Shown: in pieces, positions 16,932 through 26,215 of the stretch
Layout of the letters: each line of letters opens with the position of its first letter
Numbering within the stretch: the stretch's first letter is position 1
From: Pseudomonas hunanensis
Lineage (GTDB): Bacteria > Pseudomonadota > Gammaproteobacteria > Pseudomonadales > Pseudomonadaceae
Direction: 5' to 3'
Length of the DNA stretch: 64,000 nucleotides
Assembly: GCF_013393325.1 (NCBI RefSeq)
Contig: NZ_QJRC01000095.1
Coordinates: 620,001 to 684,000, forward strand
The notes under the pieces: model-generated
Told to the model about the DNA's origin: nothing
The model's database searches: none
Seen by the model: the letters and a program-made list of their open reading frames with translations, nothing else
Position numbers and translations under genes: made by a program

Positions 16932-19475
16932 ATGGACGTGCTTGCTGACAATGATATGTCGACCCGTAGTCACGTGGTGGGGCAACTCATCATGGTGTTC
17001 TCCTTGATCTTGTTGTTAGCCCTGTTGCTGGGGCTGTTCTCCCTCTACCGCCTCGCCGGGGCGCTCGACGTCCAACAAATGGAGCAAAGCCGTTTTCATG
17101 CTGATTCGGCTATCAAACAACTGCAGAAGAGCGACAGGACGTTCCTGCTGACCCACACTGATTGGCAGGCCGCCTATGATCACCTGGGGAGGCAGGTCGA
17201 CACGCATTGGGCATACATCGAGGACAACGTAGGCGCCACGCTCTTCACCGCCGATGGGTATGAGGGAGTATACGTGCTCGATGATGAGGGTACCCGCTAC
17301 GCCATGCTGGAAGGTCAGCTCAGCCAGCAGGGGCTTGAGCAGCTCACCTCCAGTGCTGACAAGATCTTGCACCTTGCTCGCCAAGCCGCCCAGCATGACC
17401 AGGCGACTTCAGGATATATCGTATTTCGTGGCCTGCCGGCGTTGTACAGCGCTGCACTGATACGTCCACAGGCCCAACCCCACCACCTGCCGAAACCCAC
17501 AGCAGTGATGGTGTTCATTCGCGTTCTCTCACCGAAGGTGCTGTTGGTGCTGGGCGAGTTGGCGGGGTTGTCCGGCGTGGCTGTAAGCGATTCGACCGAG
17601 CAGCGTAAAGGGCGTGGTGTTCTCGCCCTCCAAGGCATCGGTCTCGCCCTGAGCTGGGATTTACCGCAGCCTGGCACCCAATTGATCAAGACAGTAATTA
17701 CGCCCCTCGCTATCGCCGTGCTCCTGATTGCGCTGACCATTGCACTGTTTGCACGCTATGCGATGCGGGCCAGCACGAGGATCGATCGTAGCCACCATGC
17801 GCTCATGACATCCAGGGCTGCCCTGCAATCGAGCGAAGAGCGCTTCAAGGCTGTGGCCGAAGCCGCATCGGACTGGATCTGGGAAACGGATGTGCTCCTA
17901 CGGCTAACCTACCTGTCGGACCGTTTTAGCGAACTTACCGGGCATCCTGTAGAAGTATGGCAACAGCGCCCGATTACCGAGCTGCTGTCGTGTGATACCA
18001 GCCATTTCCAGACCTGGCTTCATAGTCTGGCTGCGACAAGCTCTTCCGGTACCCTACGCTGCCAGTATCAGGATCATCTGGGCCAACAGCGTATTTGCAG
18101 AATCGCTTCCCGCGCAATCGTGGATCAGAGCGTCTGTACCGGGTTTCGTGGCACTTGTAGCGACATCACCGACGAAGTAGCCGCACATGCCCAGATTCAG
18201 CATCTCTCTTTGCACGATGCCCTTACCGGGCTGCCGAATCGCAATAAGCTGTTTCGGTTCCTCGAACAAACCATGAGTAGCACTGGGCCACTCCAGGTAG
18301 CGCTGCTGATACTGGATCTTGATAATTTCAAGCCGATCAACGACAGCCTTGGGCATCCGGCAGGCGATGCGGTGTTGCTCGAGGTGGCCGGCCGCCTTGG
18401 TCAGGTTACCCGCGACAGTGACCTGGTTGCCCGCTTGGGAGGCGACGAGTTCATCGTCGTAGTGACCCGGCCAGGGGATCGCAAGGACATGGACCGATTC
18501 TGCATCCGCTTGATCGAGGCAATCAGACGACCCATGCAGGTCGAGGGGCATAGTGTTCAAGTGGGTGTGAGTCTTGGTGTCGTGATGTCGGCCGAATATC
18601 CCGGTACGCCAACCGATTTGATCCGCTACGCTGACGTGGCTCTTTACAGCGCCAAGCAGGCGGGCAAAAACACCTGGCGCTTTTTTTCAGCGCAACTGAA
18701 TGCAGCATTGATGGACAAGCGTGTCCTGGAAAGCGAACTACGCGATGGCATACCACGTGGCGAGCTTGTGCTGCACTTCCAGCCGCGCTTCAAGGTCGAC
18801 GGGGTGTCGCTCGCATCGGCTGAGGCCCTCGTGCGTTGGCGACACCCACGCCTGGGCCTGCTACACCCGGATAGGTTCATCCCGCTGGCCGAAGAGTCTG
18901 ACCTGATCGTGCTGCTTGGCAACTGGGTGTTACAGGAAGCCTGCAATAAGGCGCGCGGCTGGCCACAGGCGGTAATCGTATCGGTAAACATGTCGCCGGC
19001 CCAGTTCAGCCGCAGCGATGTAGTTCGCGACGTCGGCGACGCATTGCGCACCACCGGCCTGCCGGCCCATCGACTGGAACTGGAAATCACTGAAAACGTC
19101 ATGCTCAACGACGTTGAAGGCGCTCTGCATACCATGCATGCACTGAAGGAGCTGGGCGTGCGCCTGAACATGGACGACTTTGGGACCGGTTACTCCTCTC
19201 TGGGTTACCTGCGTACCTACCCGTTCGACAGCATCAAGATTGACAAGCGCTTCGTTCAGCATCTGGGTAAGAGCGGCAGCGACCGCAGCGTGGTCCAGGC
19301 CATCATCAATCTTGGCAACGCAATGGGTATGACGGTAACTGCCGAAGGTGTCGAGACCGCAGAGCAACTGGCCCTCCTTAGCGATGACCAATGCCATGAA
19401 GTGCAAGGTTTTCTGCTCAGCAAACCGCTGGAAAACGAAGCGCTGATAGGAATGATGAGGGAGCAGATCTCATGA
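16932..19475 (+). CDS. GGDEF-EAL cyclic-di-GMP enzyme with periplasmic sensor and PAS domain
   Basis: 847 aa from ATG 16932; ATG 16956 is an alternative and the frame is open further upstream. Order: membrane helix (LIMVFSLILLLALLLGLFSL), CHASE4-like periplasmic domain (~60-245), second membrane helix, PAS domain (~300-420), GGDEF domain with intact LGGDEFIVV (~505), EAL domain with EALVRWRHP (~630) and MDDFGTGYSSLGYLR. An RxxD sequence (RDSD) five residues before GGDEF matches the inhibitory c-di-GMP site. Both catalytic signatures are intact, so cyclase and phosphodiesterase activity are both possible; the balance needs assay. It would couple an external signal to c-di-GMP level, hence biofilm or motility. 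Confidence 0.9.
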   Translation: MDVLADNDMSTRSHVVGQLIMVFSLILLLALLLGLFSLYRLAGALDVQQMEQSRFHADSAIKQLQKSDRTFLLTHTDWQAAYDHLGRQVDTHWAYIEDNVGATLFTADGYEGVYVLDDEGTRYAMLEGQLSQQGLEQLTSSADKILHLARQAAQHDQATSGYIVFRGLPALYSAALIRPQAQPHHLPKPTAVMVFIRVLSPKVLLVLGELAGLSGVAVSDSTEQRKGRGVLALQGIGLALSWDLPQPGTQLIKTVITPLAIAVLLIALTIALFARYAMRASTRIDRSHHALMTSRAALQSSEERFKAVAEAASDWIWETDVLLRLTYLSDRFSELTGHPVEVWQQRPITELLSCDTSHFQTWLHSLAATSSSGTLRCQYQDHLGQQRICRIASRAIVDQSVCTGFRGTCSDITDEVAAHAQIQHLSLHDALTGLPNRNKLFRFLEQTMSSTGPLQVALLILDLDNFKPINDSLGHPAGDAVLLEVAGRLGQVTRDSDLVARLGGDEFIVVVTRPGDRKDMDRFCIRLIEAIRRPMQVEGHSVQVGVSLGVVMSAEYPGTPTDLIRYADVALYSAKQAGKNTWRFFSAQLNAALMDKRVLESELRDGIPRGELVLHFQPRFKVDGVSLASAEALVRWRHPRLGLLHPDRFIPLAEESDLIVLLGNWVLQEACNKARGWPQAVIVSVNMSPAQFSRSDVVRDVGDALRTTGLPAHRLELEITENVMLNDVEGALHTMHALKELGVRLNMDDFGTGYSSLGYLRTYPFDSIKIDKRFVQHLGKSGSDRSVVQAIINLGNAMGMTVTAEGVETAEQLALLSDDQCHEVQGFLLSKPLENEALIGMMREQIS

Positions 19476-19590
19476 GCGAATTCACGTCTCGGAGAACGCG
19501 ATGAGGGGATGTGCGTGTAACTTTCCCGATGGGTGCCAAGTCCAGACGCCGGTCTAATTCACCCGTTCCACGGATCATCCCCGCTGACAG

Positions 19591-20388
19591 CTAGCGTTGC
19601 TGGCGGCGCCCGCCCAACTGGATCCAGACCGGCGCATGATCACTGGCCTTGGCTTCGTTGCGCACCCAGGCATCCACGCCCGCCCGCCTCAGATAAGGGC
19701 TGAGATCAGGGTTGAGCAGCAGGTGATCAATACGGAGCCCGGCATTGCGCGCCCAGTGATTGCGAAAATAGTCCCAGAACGTGTAGATGCGCTGCTCGGG
19801 ATACAGGTGACGAACAGCGTCGACCCAGCCCTGCGCCAGCAACTGTTGGAAACACGCCCGCGATTCAGGTTGCAGCAGCGCGTCCTTGAGCCATGAGCGC
19901 GGGTTATAGATGTCCAGATCGGTGGGCACAACATTGAAATCGCCCGCCAACACCGCAGGATGGCTGCTGCCATGCAGTGTTTGGGCATGCTTGATCAGGC
20001 ACTCGAACCAGCGCAGTTTGTAATCGAACTTGGGGCCGGGTTGCGGGTTGCCATTGGGCAGGTAAAGGCAGCCCACCAGTACACCATGCGCCGCAGCTTC
20101 CAGATAGCGGCTCTGCTGATCGTCCTGCATGCCGGGCAGCCCGCGACGCACCTCCAGCGGCTCGCTATCACGCGCCAGGATCGCCACGCCGTTCCAGGAG
20201 GGTTGCCCTTGGTACAGGCAACCATAACCTGCAGCTTCGATGGCCTGGCGAGGAAACTGCTGATCGGCCGCCTTCAACTCCTGCAAGCAGGCAATGTCCG
20301 GTTGCTCCCGCTCCAGCCAGGCCAACAGTGCGGGCAGGCGGCTGCGGATGCCATTGATGTTGAAGGTGGCGATCTTCAGCGCTTTCAT
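19591..20388 (-). CDS. xthA: Exodeoxyribonuclease III
   Basis: 265 aa of the exonuclease III/AP endonuclease fold. Motifs in order: FNINGIRSRLPALLAWL, CLQELKAADQQFP (metal-binding Glu), WNGVAILAR, YLPNGNP (catalytic Tyr region), AGDFNVVPTDLDI (Asp/Asn), RIDHLLLNP, and ASDHAPVWIQL (Asp-His). It removes 3' phosphates and nucleotides at abasic or damaged sites in base-excision repair. Length is normal. Its start overlaps the stop of the 80-aa gene by four bases (ATGA), so they are translationally coupled. A second exo III is usual in pseudomonads, so the symbol is to family level. Confidence 0.9.
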   Translation of the reverse strand: MKALKIATFNINGIRSRLPALLAWLEREQPDIACLQELKAADQQFPRQAIEAAGYGCLYQGQPSWNGVAILARDSEPLEVRRGLPGMQDDQQSRYLEAAAHGVLVGCLYLPNGNPQPGPKFDYKLRWFECLIKHAQTLHGSSHPAVLAGDFNVVPTDLDIYNPRSWLKDALLQPESRACFQQLLAQGWVDAVRHLYPEQRIYTFWDYFRNHWARNAGLRIDHLLLNPDLSPYLRRAGVDAWVRNEAKASDHAPVWIQLGGRRQQR

Positions 20389-20627
20389 GCGTCAGGGTCG
20401 CTCACGTGAGCCTGCACGGCATCTTCCAGTGCCCGGATATGTGCCTCATCGGCCAGTGCCTTCAGCCTCAACCAGTCATCCCAGTCAATCGCACCATCGT
20501 CCCGTAATGCCTCGGCGGTGCGAACCAGTTCATGGTGGTAGGCGTCCGGCGATTCGCGCCGGTAGCTGATGTCGTCGTACTGCGCGTACCAGGCTTCAAG
20601 TTCAGGAATGCTGCGTTCGATGTTCAT
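20385..20627 (-). CDS. Small hypothetical protein, paralogue of the 8545-8823 protein
   Basis: 80 aa, acidic and helical: MNIERSIPELEAWYAQYDDI, then SPDAYHHELVRTAEALRDDG and DWDDWLRLKALADEAHIRAL. It is clearly related to the 92-aa protein at 8545-8823 over about 40 residues. It overlaps xthA by four bases and precedes it, so it is probably the first gene of a two-gene operon, which ties this family loosely to DNA repair. No catalytic motif visible. Confidence 0.78.
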   Translation of the reverse strand: MNIERSIPELEAWYAQYDDISYRRESPDAYHHELVRTAEALRDDGAIDWDDWLRLKALADEAHIRALEDAVQAHVSDPDA

Positions 20628-20794
20628 GACGGCCGCCTCGTTCTATCCCTGCTAGTGAGAGCCCTAGTGCTGCGCAATGTTCAACCGCAACGGCCAGTCG
20701 GTCAGCATCCCATACCACTGAAGGAGTGCATTGGAACTTCTCACCCCGTCCGAGACGTCCCACATCCACACCTGGCAAAAACGGAGATTGAACG

Positions 20795-21334
20795 ATGAGT
20801 GCAAAACTGAGTGGCAAGCGCGTTGCCTTTCTGGTCACCGATGGCTTCGAACAAGTGGAGTTGACCGGACCTCGCGAAGCCTTGCAGAAAAACGGGGCCG
20901 TGATCGACATCCTGAGTGACAAGGAAGGTACTGTCCGCGGCTGGAACCATGACAAGCCGGCCGATGAGTTTGCGGTGGACGCGACGTTCGACAGCGCCCA
21001 CCTCGACCTTTACGATGCCATCGTGCTACCGGGTGGGGTACAGAATTCCGACACCATCCGCCTGATACCTGGCGCCCAGAAACTGGTCAAAAGCCACAAT
21101 TCGGCCAGCAAGCCACTGGCGGTAATCTGCCACGGCGCCTGGCTGCTGGTATCGAGTGGACTGGCCAAGGGCAAACGGATGACCAGCTACAAGACCTTGC
21201 AGGATGATATCCGCAATGCAGGTGGCCACTGGGTCGATGAAGAGGTAGTGGTGGACGGCAACCTGATAACAAGCCGCAAGCCGGATGATATCCCCGCCTT
21301 CAGCGAGCAATTGGTCAAGGCCCTTGCGGGCTAG
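20795..21334 (+). CDS. DJ-1/PfpI family protein (type 1 glutamine amidotransferase-like)
   Basis: 179 aa. Features: KRVAFLVTDGFEQVELTGPR with the conserved Glu of the family, VLPGGVQNSD, and the nucleophile elbow AVICHGAWLL with Cys at about 112 followed by His 113. This is the PfpI/YhbO type; members act as chaperone, protease or deglycase-like stress proteins, and the exact activity is debated. Start ATG 20795 follows GGAGATTGAACG. The stop is followed by a perfect 12-bp hairpin. Confidence 0.88.
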   Translation: MSAKLSGKRVAFLVTDGFEQVELTGPREALQKNGAVIDILSDKEGTVRGWNHDKPADEFAVDATFDSAHLDLYDAIVLPGGVQNSDTIRLIPGAQKLVKSHNSASKPLAVICHGAWLLVSSGLAKGKRMTSYKTLQDDIRNAGGHWVDEEVVVDGNLITSRKPDDIPAFSEQLVKALAG

Positions 21335-21346
21335 CTCCCTGACCTG

Positions 21347-21377
21347 TGAACTGGCAAACACCTGGTTTGCCAGTTCA
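21347..21377 (+). terminator. Hairpin after the PfpI gene
   Basis: Perfect 12-bp inverted repeat TGAACTGGCAAA / TTTGCCAGTTCA with a seven-base loop, 13 bases after the stop. No T run follows on the forward strand, so it is a probable but unproven terminator. Confidence 0.5.
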
Positions 21378-21496
21378 ACACACCAACTCCGTTTGCACGC
21401 ATTGACCTGACTTTTGCTGCAACGGTTTGCAAAACCGGCACACCACCTTGCAATCGCGATTAATTCCCATATGCATCTGATTAGCGGAAAGGTGAA

Positions 21497-22003
21497 GTGC
21501 CCATCGACACCCCACTGCAACCCATTGACAGCCTGTATCGCGATCACCACGGCTGGCTGCAAGGCTGGCTGCGCCACCGCCTGGGTGATCGCGAGCGGGC
21601 GGCGGACATCGCTCAAGACACCTTCCTGCGCCTGCTGGTAACCCGCCGCCTGCCGGAACAGCGTGACGGCCGTCGATTCCTGGTGCAGATCGCCCGCAAC
21701 CTGGTCATAGACCAGTGGCGTCGCCAGCGTATCCACCAAGCTTATCTGGAGAGCCTCGCAGCCCTGCCCGAGCCAGAGACGCCGTCACTGGAAACCCGCG
21801 CAATCGTGATCGAAACCCTGATGCAGATCGACGCCATGCTCGACAACATGCCTGCAAAGGTACGCGAGGCATTTCTGCTGTCGCAATTTGAAGGGCTGAC
21901 CTACACACAGATCGCAGCTCGGCTGGACGTCAGCGTCAGCTCGGTACAAAAGTACATGCTCCGCGCCATCACTGCTTGCTATCAGGTCCTGTACGCTGAA
22001 TGA
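21497..22003 (+). CDS. ECF sigma factor, FecI-like
   Basis: 168 aa from GTG 21497, preceded by GGAAAGG. Region 2 is visible in LYRDHHGWLQGWLRHRLGDR followed by AADIAQDTFLRLL, and region 4 in LSQFEGLTYTQIAARLDVSV with VQKYMLRAI, the pattern of iron-starvation FecI/PvdS-type sigma factors. It would direct transcription of the downstream TonB receptor when the cognate siderophore is sensed. The FecR-like anti-sigma gene overlaps it by four bases (ATGA). The promoter region from 21378 is AT-richer and might hold a Fur box, but no clear match is visible. Confidence 0.9.
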   Translation: MPIDTPLQPIDSLYRDHHGWLQGWLRHRLGDRERAADIAQDTFLRLLVTRRLPEQRDGRRFLVQIARNLVIDQWRRQRIHQAYLESLAALPEPETPSLETRAIVIETLMQIDAMLDNMPAKVREAFLLSQFEGLTYTQIAARLDVSVSSVQKYMLRAITACYQVLYAE

Positions 22004-22956
22004 AAAACGCCAGCGAAGCACCGCTCTCCCCCGCAATCTTCGAGCAGGCCAGTCATTGGCTCATGCTGCACTGGAGCGGTGAGTTCGAAGCGGCACAACA
22101 GCAGCGCTTTCTTGAATGGCGCGCCGCGGACCCGGAGCACGATCGTGCATGGCGACGCCTGGAGCGCCTGCAAAGTACCCTGAGCGGTGTCCCTGCGGAT
22201 ACAGCACTAGGGGTGCTGCGCGAGCTGCCCGATGCGCGTCGTCGGCAGACGCTCAAGCTGCTTGGCATGTTGCTGTTGGCCGGCGGGAGCGGCTATCTGG
22301 TGCATTCGCATTCCCCTTGGCGCGAAACCATGGCAGACCTGCGCAGCGGCACTGGCGAATGTTTGCGACGCTCGCTGGTCGATGGCAGCCGGCTTAGCCT
22401 GAACAGCGGCACTGCGGTTGATATCCGCTTCAACACGTCAGAGCGGCGCATTTGCCTGATTGCTGGAGAACTGCTGCTTGAAAGTGGTCATGACCCGGCG
22501 CAGCGCCCGCTGATTATTGAAACTGCAGAGGGGGAAATCCAGGCGTTGGGCACACGCTTTTCCGTGTACCAGCGTGAGGGTGGCAGCCATGTCGAGCTGT
22601 TTGAAGGCGAGCTGAAGTTGCGTCCGCGGCAGGCGCCCGCCAGCCGCCTGCAGGCAGGACAAAGTCGTTGGTTTTCCGCCAATCGCCTCGGCGACCTCGG
22701 GCCAGCCAACCTCAACACCATCGCCTGGCTAGACGGCCGCTTGATCGCCGAACGCATGCCGCTGGGGCATTTCGTCGCCGAACTGGCTCGCCATCGTCCC
22801 GGCGTGCTTCGCTGCGACCCCGCTGTAGCGCAGTTGCCACTGACGGGGGTGTTTCCCCTGGCAGACACCGACCGCGTGCTAATGGCCGTTCAGCAGTCGC
22901 TACCCGTAAAAATACACAGATTGACGCGCTTCTGGGTCAACGTCAGCCCGGCTTAG
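22000..22956 (+). CDS. FecR family anti-sigma/sigma regulator
   Basis: 318 aa. N-terminal DUF4880-type cytoplasmic segment (FEQASHWLMLHWSGEFEAAQ, WRAADPEHDRAWRRLERL), a single membrane helix at about 85-103 (LLGMLLLAGGSGYLVHS), then the periplasmic FecR domain (RRSLVDGSRLSLNSGTAVDI, ELLLESGHD, IQALGTRFSVYQREGGSHVE). It receives the signal from the receptor's STN domain across the periplasm and releases or activates the sigma factor. It starts inside the sigma stop codon. The receptor begins about 140 bases downstream. Confidence 0.9.
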   Translation: MKNASEAPLSPAIFEQASHWLMLHWSGEFEAAQQQRFLEWRAADPEHDRAWRRLERLQSTLSGVPADTALGVLRELPDARRRQTLKLLGMLLLAGGSGYLVHSHSPWRETMADLRSGTGECLRRSLVDGSRLSLNSGTAVDIRFNTSERRICLIAGELLLESGHDPAQRPLIIETAEGEIQALGTRFSVYQREGGSHVELFEGELKLRPRQAPASRLQAGQSRWFSANRLGDLGPANLNTIAWLDGRLIAERMPLGHFVAELARHRPGVLRCDPAVAQLPLTGVFPLADTDRVLMAVQQSLPVKIHRLTRFWVNVSPA

Positions 22957-23093
22957 AAACGCAGAAGGCTGCTGGCCGTCTGCTTCCGGCCTGAATGGCA
23001 AAAAAGAGTTTGTGCAGTGTTGTCGTTTTGGTCGAGTTGTACGGGATACCTCTTGAAACCCATCAACAAGCCTTCTCAAGAGGATCGTTCAGA

Positions 23094-25538
23094 GTGTCGC
23101 ACCTGCCCACGCCAACCCGTTCACGGCTGACCCACCACATCCTGCTTGCCAGCTTGCTCGGCGGCGCCCCTTTACTGCTTGCCGTGCCTGCAGCACTGGC
23201 CTACGCAAGCGAACAGACACGCCAGTACGCCATCCCGGCTGGGGGCCTTGATCAGGCGCTGAACCGTTTCGCGAGCCAGTCCGGCATCTTGCTGTCCGCA
23301 GACGCACAATTGACCGCCGGCAAGCATAGCCCGGGGCTCAGCGGCACCTACTCAGTGAGTGACGGCCTCGCCCAACTGCTGGCCGGCACCGGCCTGCGCG
23401 TGCTCAAGCGTGCGGACAGCTACATAATAGAAGTGGCAGCGGACAGCGAAGGTGCCCTGGAACTGGGGGCGACTACCGTAACCGGCGCACTGCTGGCTGG
23501 CACCACCGAAGGTACCGGTTCATACACCACACGTTCAGCGCAGACGGCCACCAAACTGCCATTGTCCCTGCGCGAGACACCACAATCAGTCACGATCATC
23601 ACGCGCCAACGCATCGAGGACCAGAACCTCGCCAACCTCAACGAGGTGGTGCAGAACACCCCTGGGCTCACCCTGCGCCGGACGGGCCCCGAACGATCCT
23701 CGTACTACGCCCGGGGGTTTTCCCTCGACAACATCATGTATGACGGCCTGCCCACCAGCCTGGACAGCTCACAGGTGTCCCAGGACCTGCTGTCGGCCGA
23801 CATGGCCATGTATGACCGGGTCGAAGTCGTGCGCGGTGCCACCGGCCTGATGCAGGGTGCGGGCAACCCTGCTGCATCGATCAACCTGATCCGCAAGCGG
23901 CCGACGCGGGAATTCCAGGCCAGCATCGAAGGCAGCATGGGCAGTTGGGACCGATACCGCACCGAGGTCGATGTCTCCGGGGCGCTCAACGACAGTGGAA
24001 CCGTTCGCGGCAGAATGGTGACGGCGTATCAGACCGGCAACAGCTACCGGGACACCCTGGAAAACGAACGCAACCTGTTCTATGGCATCCTTGAGGCCGA
24101 CCTGGACGACAGCACCACCTTGACCCTGAGTGCATCGCGCCAGCAAGACAACAACAATGGCAACGGCTGGACCGGCCTGCCAGTGGGCTTCGACGGCAGT
24201 GACCTGCATTTGTCACGCTCTACGTCGCTGAGCAGTGACTGGGAGTATTGGGACAAGACCAGCACCTCTGCCTACGCGGCACTGGAACACCTGCTGGACA
24301 ACGGCTGGAAGCTCAACATCTCGGCTACCAAGACCTGGGCCGACCTGGACATGCTGGGCACCTATCTGGTCGCTAACACCACCACCCAGGCCTATAACCA
24401 GTTCGTCGGCGCGGGCCACTATCGGGAAACCCAGAACAGCTTCGATGCCTACGCCAGCGGCCCGTTTCGCCTGATGGACCGAGACCACGAACTGGTGGTC
24501 GGCGCCAGTCACCGGCGGGTGGTGTTCAACGGGGACGTGCCCTACAACATCTTGCTCAACAGCAACATCGACCTTTACAACTGGGACGCTGGCGCCACGC
24601 CAAAACCGCCGAGCCAGGACAAGTACGGCTGGCAGAACACCAATGCCAAGCTCAACAGCGTTTATGCCACCACACGCCTGAGCCTGGCCGACCCGCTGAA
24701 GCTGATCCTGGGCAGCCGCCTGGACTGGTACGACAACACCACCTCCTCGCCCTACAAAGGCACCGCCCCGAGCGAGCTCAAAGTCACTCGGCATGTCACC
24801 AGGTACGCCGGCCTGATCTATGACATCAACGAGCATCACAGTGTGTATGTCAGCTACACCGACATCTTCAAACCCCAGAACTACCGGGATGCCTCCGACA
24901 ATATCATTGCGCCGATCACCGGGAAAAACTATGAACTGGGCATCAAGGGTGAGTACTTCGACGGGGCACTGAACGCATCGGCCGCCCTCTTTCAGATCGA
25001 CCAGGAGGACCGCGCGAAGTCATTTACCGACGGTTGCCCTACGGCTCCCACTACCCCGTGCTACGAAGCGGCAGGCAAAGTGCGCAGCAAGGGCATAGAA
25101 CTGGAGGTTCAGGGCCAATTGACGCCTGATTGGCAACTGGCTGCGGGTTATACCTTTGCCGAAGCCAAGTATGTCAAGGATGCCAAGAAGGAAAACGAGG
25201 GCCGCCTCTTCGACACCGATATTCCCCGCCATCTGTTCAAGATGAGCACGTCCTACACCCTGCCAGGGCAATTCAACCAATGGCGTGTGGGGGCCTCCCT
25301 TTATCACCAGAATCGAATCTACAACAAAAACACCACCTACATGATCGAGCAGGATGGCTACACACTGGTGGACTTCATGTTGGGGTTCAAGCCGACCGAA
25401 CACATCGATGCGCGCGTCAATCTCAACAATGCGTTCGACAAGAAGTATTACAACGCGCTCAGCAACTCTGTCACGGTGCCGAGCAGCGTTTACGGAGAGC
25501 AACGCAACCTGATGCTGTCGCTGAAGTACACATTCTGA
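23094..25538 (+). CDS. TonB-dependent siderophore receptor with STN signalling domain
   Basis: 814 aa from GTG 23094, preceded by AAGAGGATCG; the frame is open to 22995 but those residues do not look like a signal sequence. Signal peptide HHILLASLLGGAPLLLAVPA ends near LAYASEQ. Then an STN secretin/TonB short N-terminal domain (QYAIPAGGLDQALNRFASQS to VLKRADSYIIEV), a plug domain (LPLSLRETPQSVTIITRQRI, ARGFSLDNIMYDGLPT) and a 22-strand barrel ending in aromatic NLMLSLKYTF, as required for outer-membrane insertion. The STN domain and the FecI/FecR genes show it is a signal-transducing receptor, probably for an Fe(III)-siderophore; the ligand cannot be named. Confidence 0.92.
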   Translation: MSHLPTPTRSRLTHHILLASLLGGAPLLLAVPAALAYASEQTRQYAIPAGGLDQALNRFASQSGILLSADAQLTAGKHSPGLSGTYSVSDGLAQLLAGTGLRVLKRADSYIIEVAADSEGALELGATTVTGALLAGTTEGTGSYTTRSAQTATKLPLSLRETPQSVTIITRQRIEDQNLANLNEVVQNTPGLTLRRTGPERSSYYARGFSLDNIMYDGLPTSLDSSQVSQDLLSADMAMYDRVEVVRGATGLMQGAGNPAASINLIRKRPTREFQASIEGSMGSWDRYRTEVDVSGALNDSGTVRGRMVTAYQTGNSYRDTLENERNLFYGILEADLDDSTTLTLSASRQQDNNNGNGWTGLPVGFDGSDLHLSRSTSLSSDWEYWDKTSTSAYAALEHLLDNGWKLNISATKTWADLDMLGTYLVANTTTQAYNQFVGAGHYRETQNSFDAYASGPFRLMDRDHELVVGASHRRVVFNGDVPYNILLNSNIDLYNWDAGATPKPPSQDKYGWQNTNAKLNSVYATTRLSLADPLKLILGSRLDWYDNTTSSPYKGTAPSELKVTRHVTRYAGLIYDINEHHSVYVSYTDIFKPQNYRDASDNIIAPITGKNYELGIKGEYFDGALNASAALFQIDQEDRAKSFTDGCPTAPTTPCYEAAGKVRSKGIELEVQGQLTPDWQLAAGYTFAEAKYVKDAKKENEGRLFDTDIPRHLFKMSTSYTLPGQFNQWRVGASLYHQNRIYNKNTTYMIEQDGYTLVDFMLGFKPTEHIDARVNLNNAFDKKYYNALSNSVTVPSSVYGEQRNLMLSLKYTF

Positions 25539-25551
25539 CAGCTGCGCTGCC

Positions 25552-25572
25552 CCCGGCTCTCACACAGCCGGG
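25552..25572 (+). terminator. Short hairpin after the TonB receptor
   Basis: CCCGGCT / AGCCGGG stem with a seven-base loop, 14 bases past the receptor stop. No T run; a weak candidate that would separate it from the convergent small gene. Confidence 0.35.
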
Positions 25573-25586
25573 CACGCTAGCCAGGC

Positions 25587-25751
25587 TCACGGTTTCTTTT
25601 CTACATCCCTGGGTGCTTTCGCCGGGCCTTGTGGGTCCAATTGAGGGTCGTCCAAGTCCGGAGAGTCCGGGTCGAACCCCAGGTCCTCATCCTTCGTTGC
25701 ATGATCGGAAGAATGGGGGCCTTTTTGCCGCTGCTCGTCGGGTTTGTTCAT
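25587..25751 (-). CDS. Small acidic Asp/Pro-rich protein, 54 aa
   Basis: Reverse ORF starting ATG 25751 (or the adjacent ATG at 25754), with GGAGAACGG upstream. Product: MNKPDEQRQKGPHSSDHATK, then a low-complexity acidic run (DEDLGFDPDSPDLDDPQLDP) and a basic tail ending EKKP. Likely disordered. It lies downstream of the iron-permease-type gene in the same direction, separated by about 80 bases containing a TG repeat. Function unknown. Confidence 0.62.
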   Translation of the reverse strand: MNKPDEQRQKGPHSSDHATKDEDLGFDPDSPDLDDPQLDPQGPAKAPRDVEKKP

Positions 25752-25834
25752 CATCCGTTCTCCGAGTGTGTGTGTGTGTCACCGTCACGGCCTTGCCCCT
25801 GCCTAGACAACGCCATGGCTTGTTCCTGAACATT

Positions 25835-26215
25835 TCAATGGGGATCGTCCCTGCCTGGGCCCGCTTCGTCGTGCTCCCCCAGTTGCTGGTACCGCTTTCG
25901 AAGCGCATGGAGTTCAGCAGGCCCCATGTCCTCAAGGTCGAGCAATGCCTTGTGCGCCCGTTGGGTAGTGCGCAACAGTTCGTCCAGTTTGATGTGCAAC
26001 TCGTCGCTATCACGGTTTTGGGTATTCTGGATCAGGAACACCATCAGGAACGTGATGATTGTGGTCGACGTGTTGATGACCAGCTGCCACGTGTCGTTGA
26101 AATGAAACAAGGGCCCACTTACGCCCCAGGCTATGATCAACATCAAGGCAATAAAGAAGGTCAACGGCCGCCCGCTGTGGTTGGCTAGCCATTGTGCAAA
26201 ACGATCAAATTTCAT
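25835..26215 (-). CDS. Low-affinity iron permease family protein
   Basis: 126 aa from ATG 26215, chosen because GAAGGAGG lies directly upstream; an upstream ATG at 26311 gives an unlikely N terminus. Two or three membrane helices (PLTFFIALMLIIAWGVSGPL; INTSTTIITFLMVFLIQNTQ) and a cytoplasmic helical tail (ELHIKLDELLRTTQRAHKAL). WQLVINTSTTIITFLMVFLI is the hallmark of the low-affinity iron permease (Fet4-like) domain family. The bacterial members' transport role is not proven. Its nearness to the siderophore receptor may be functional or chance. Confidence 0.82.
   Translation of the reverse strand: MKFDRFAQWLANHSGRPLTFFIALMLIIAWGVSGPLFHFNDTWQLVINTSTTIITFLMVFLIQNTQNRDSDELHIKLDELLRTTQRAHKALLDLEDMGPAELHALRKRYQQLGEHDEAGPGRDDPH

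Noticed and set aside
23089..23307. Reverse ORF in the TonB receptor signal region
   Set aside because: Antisense to the receptor, whose signal peptide and STN domain are clear in the forward frame.
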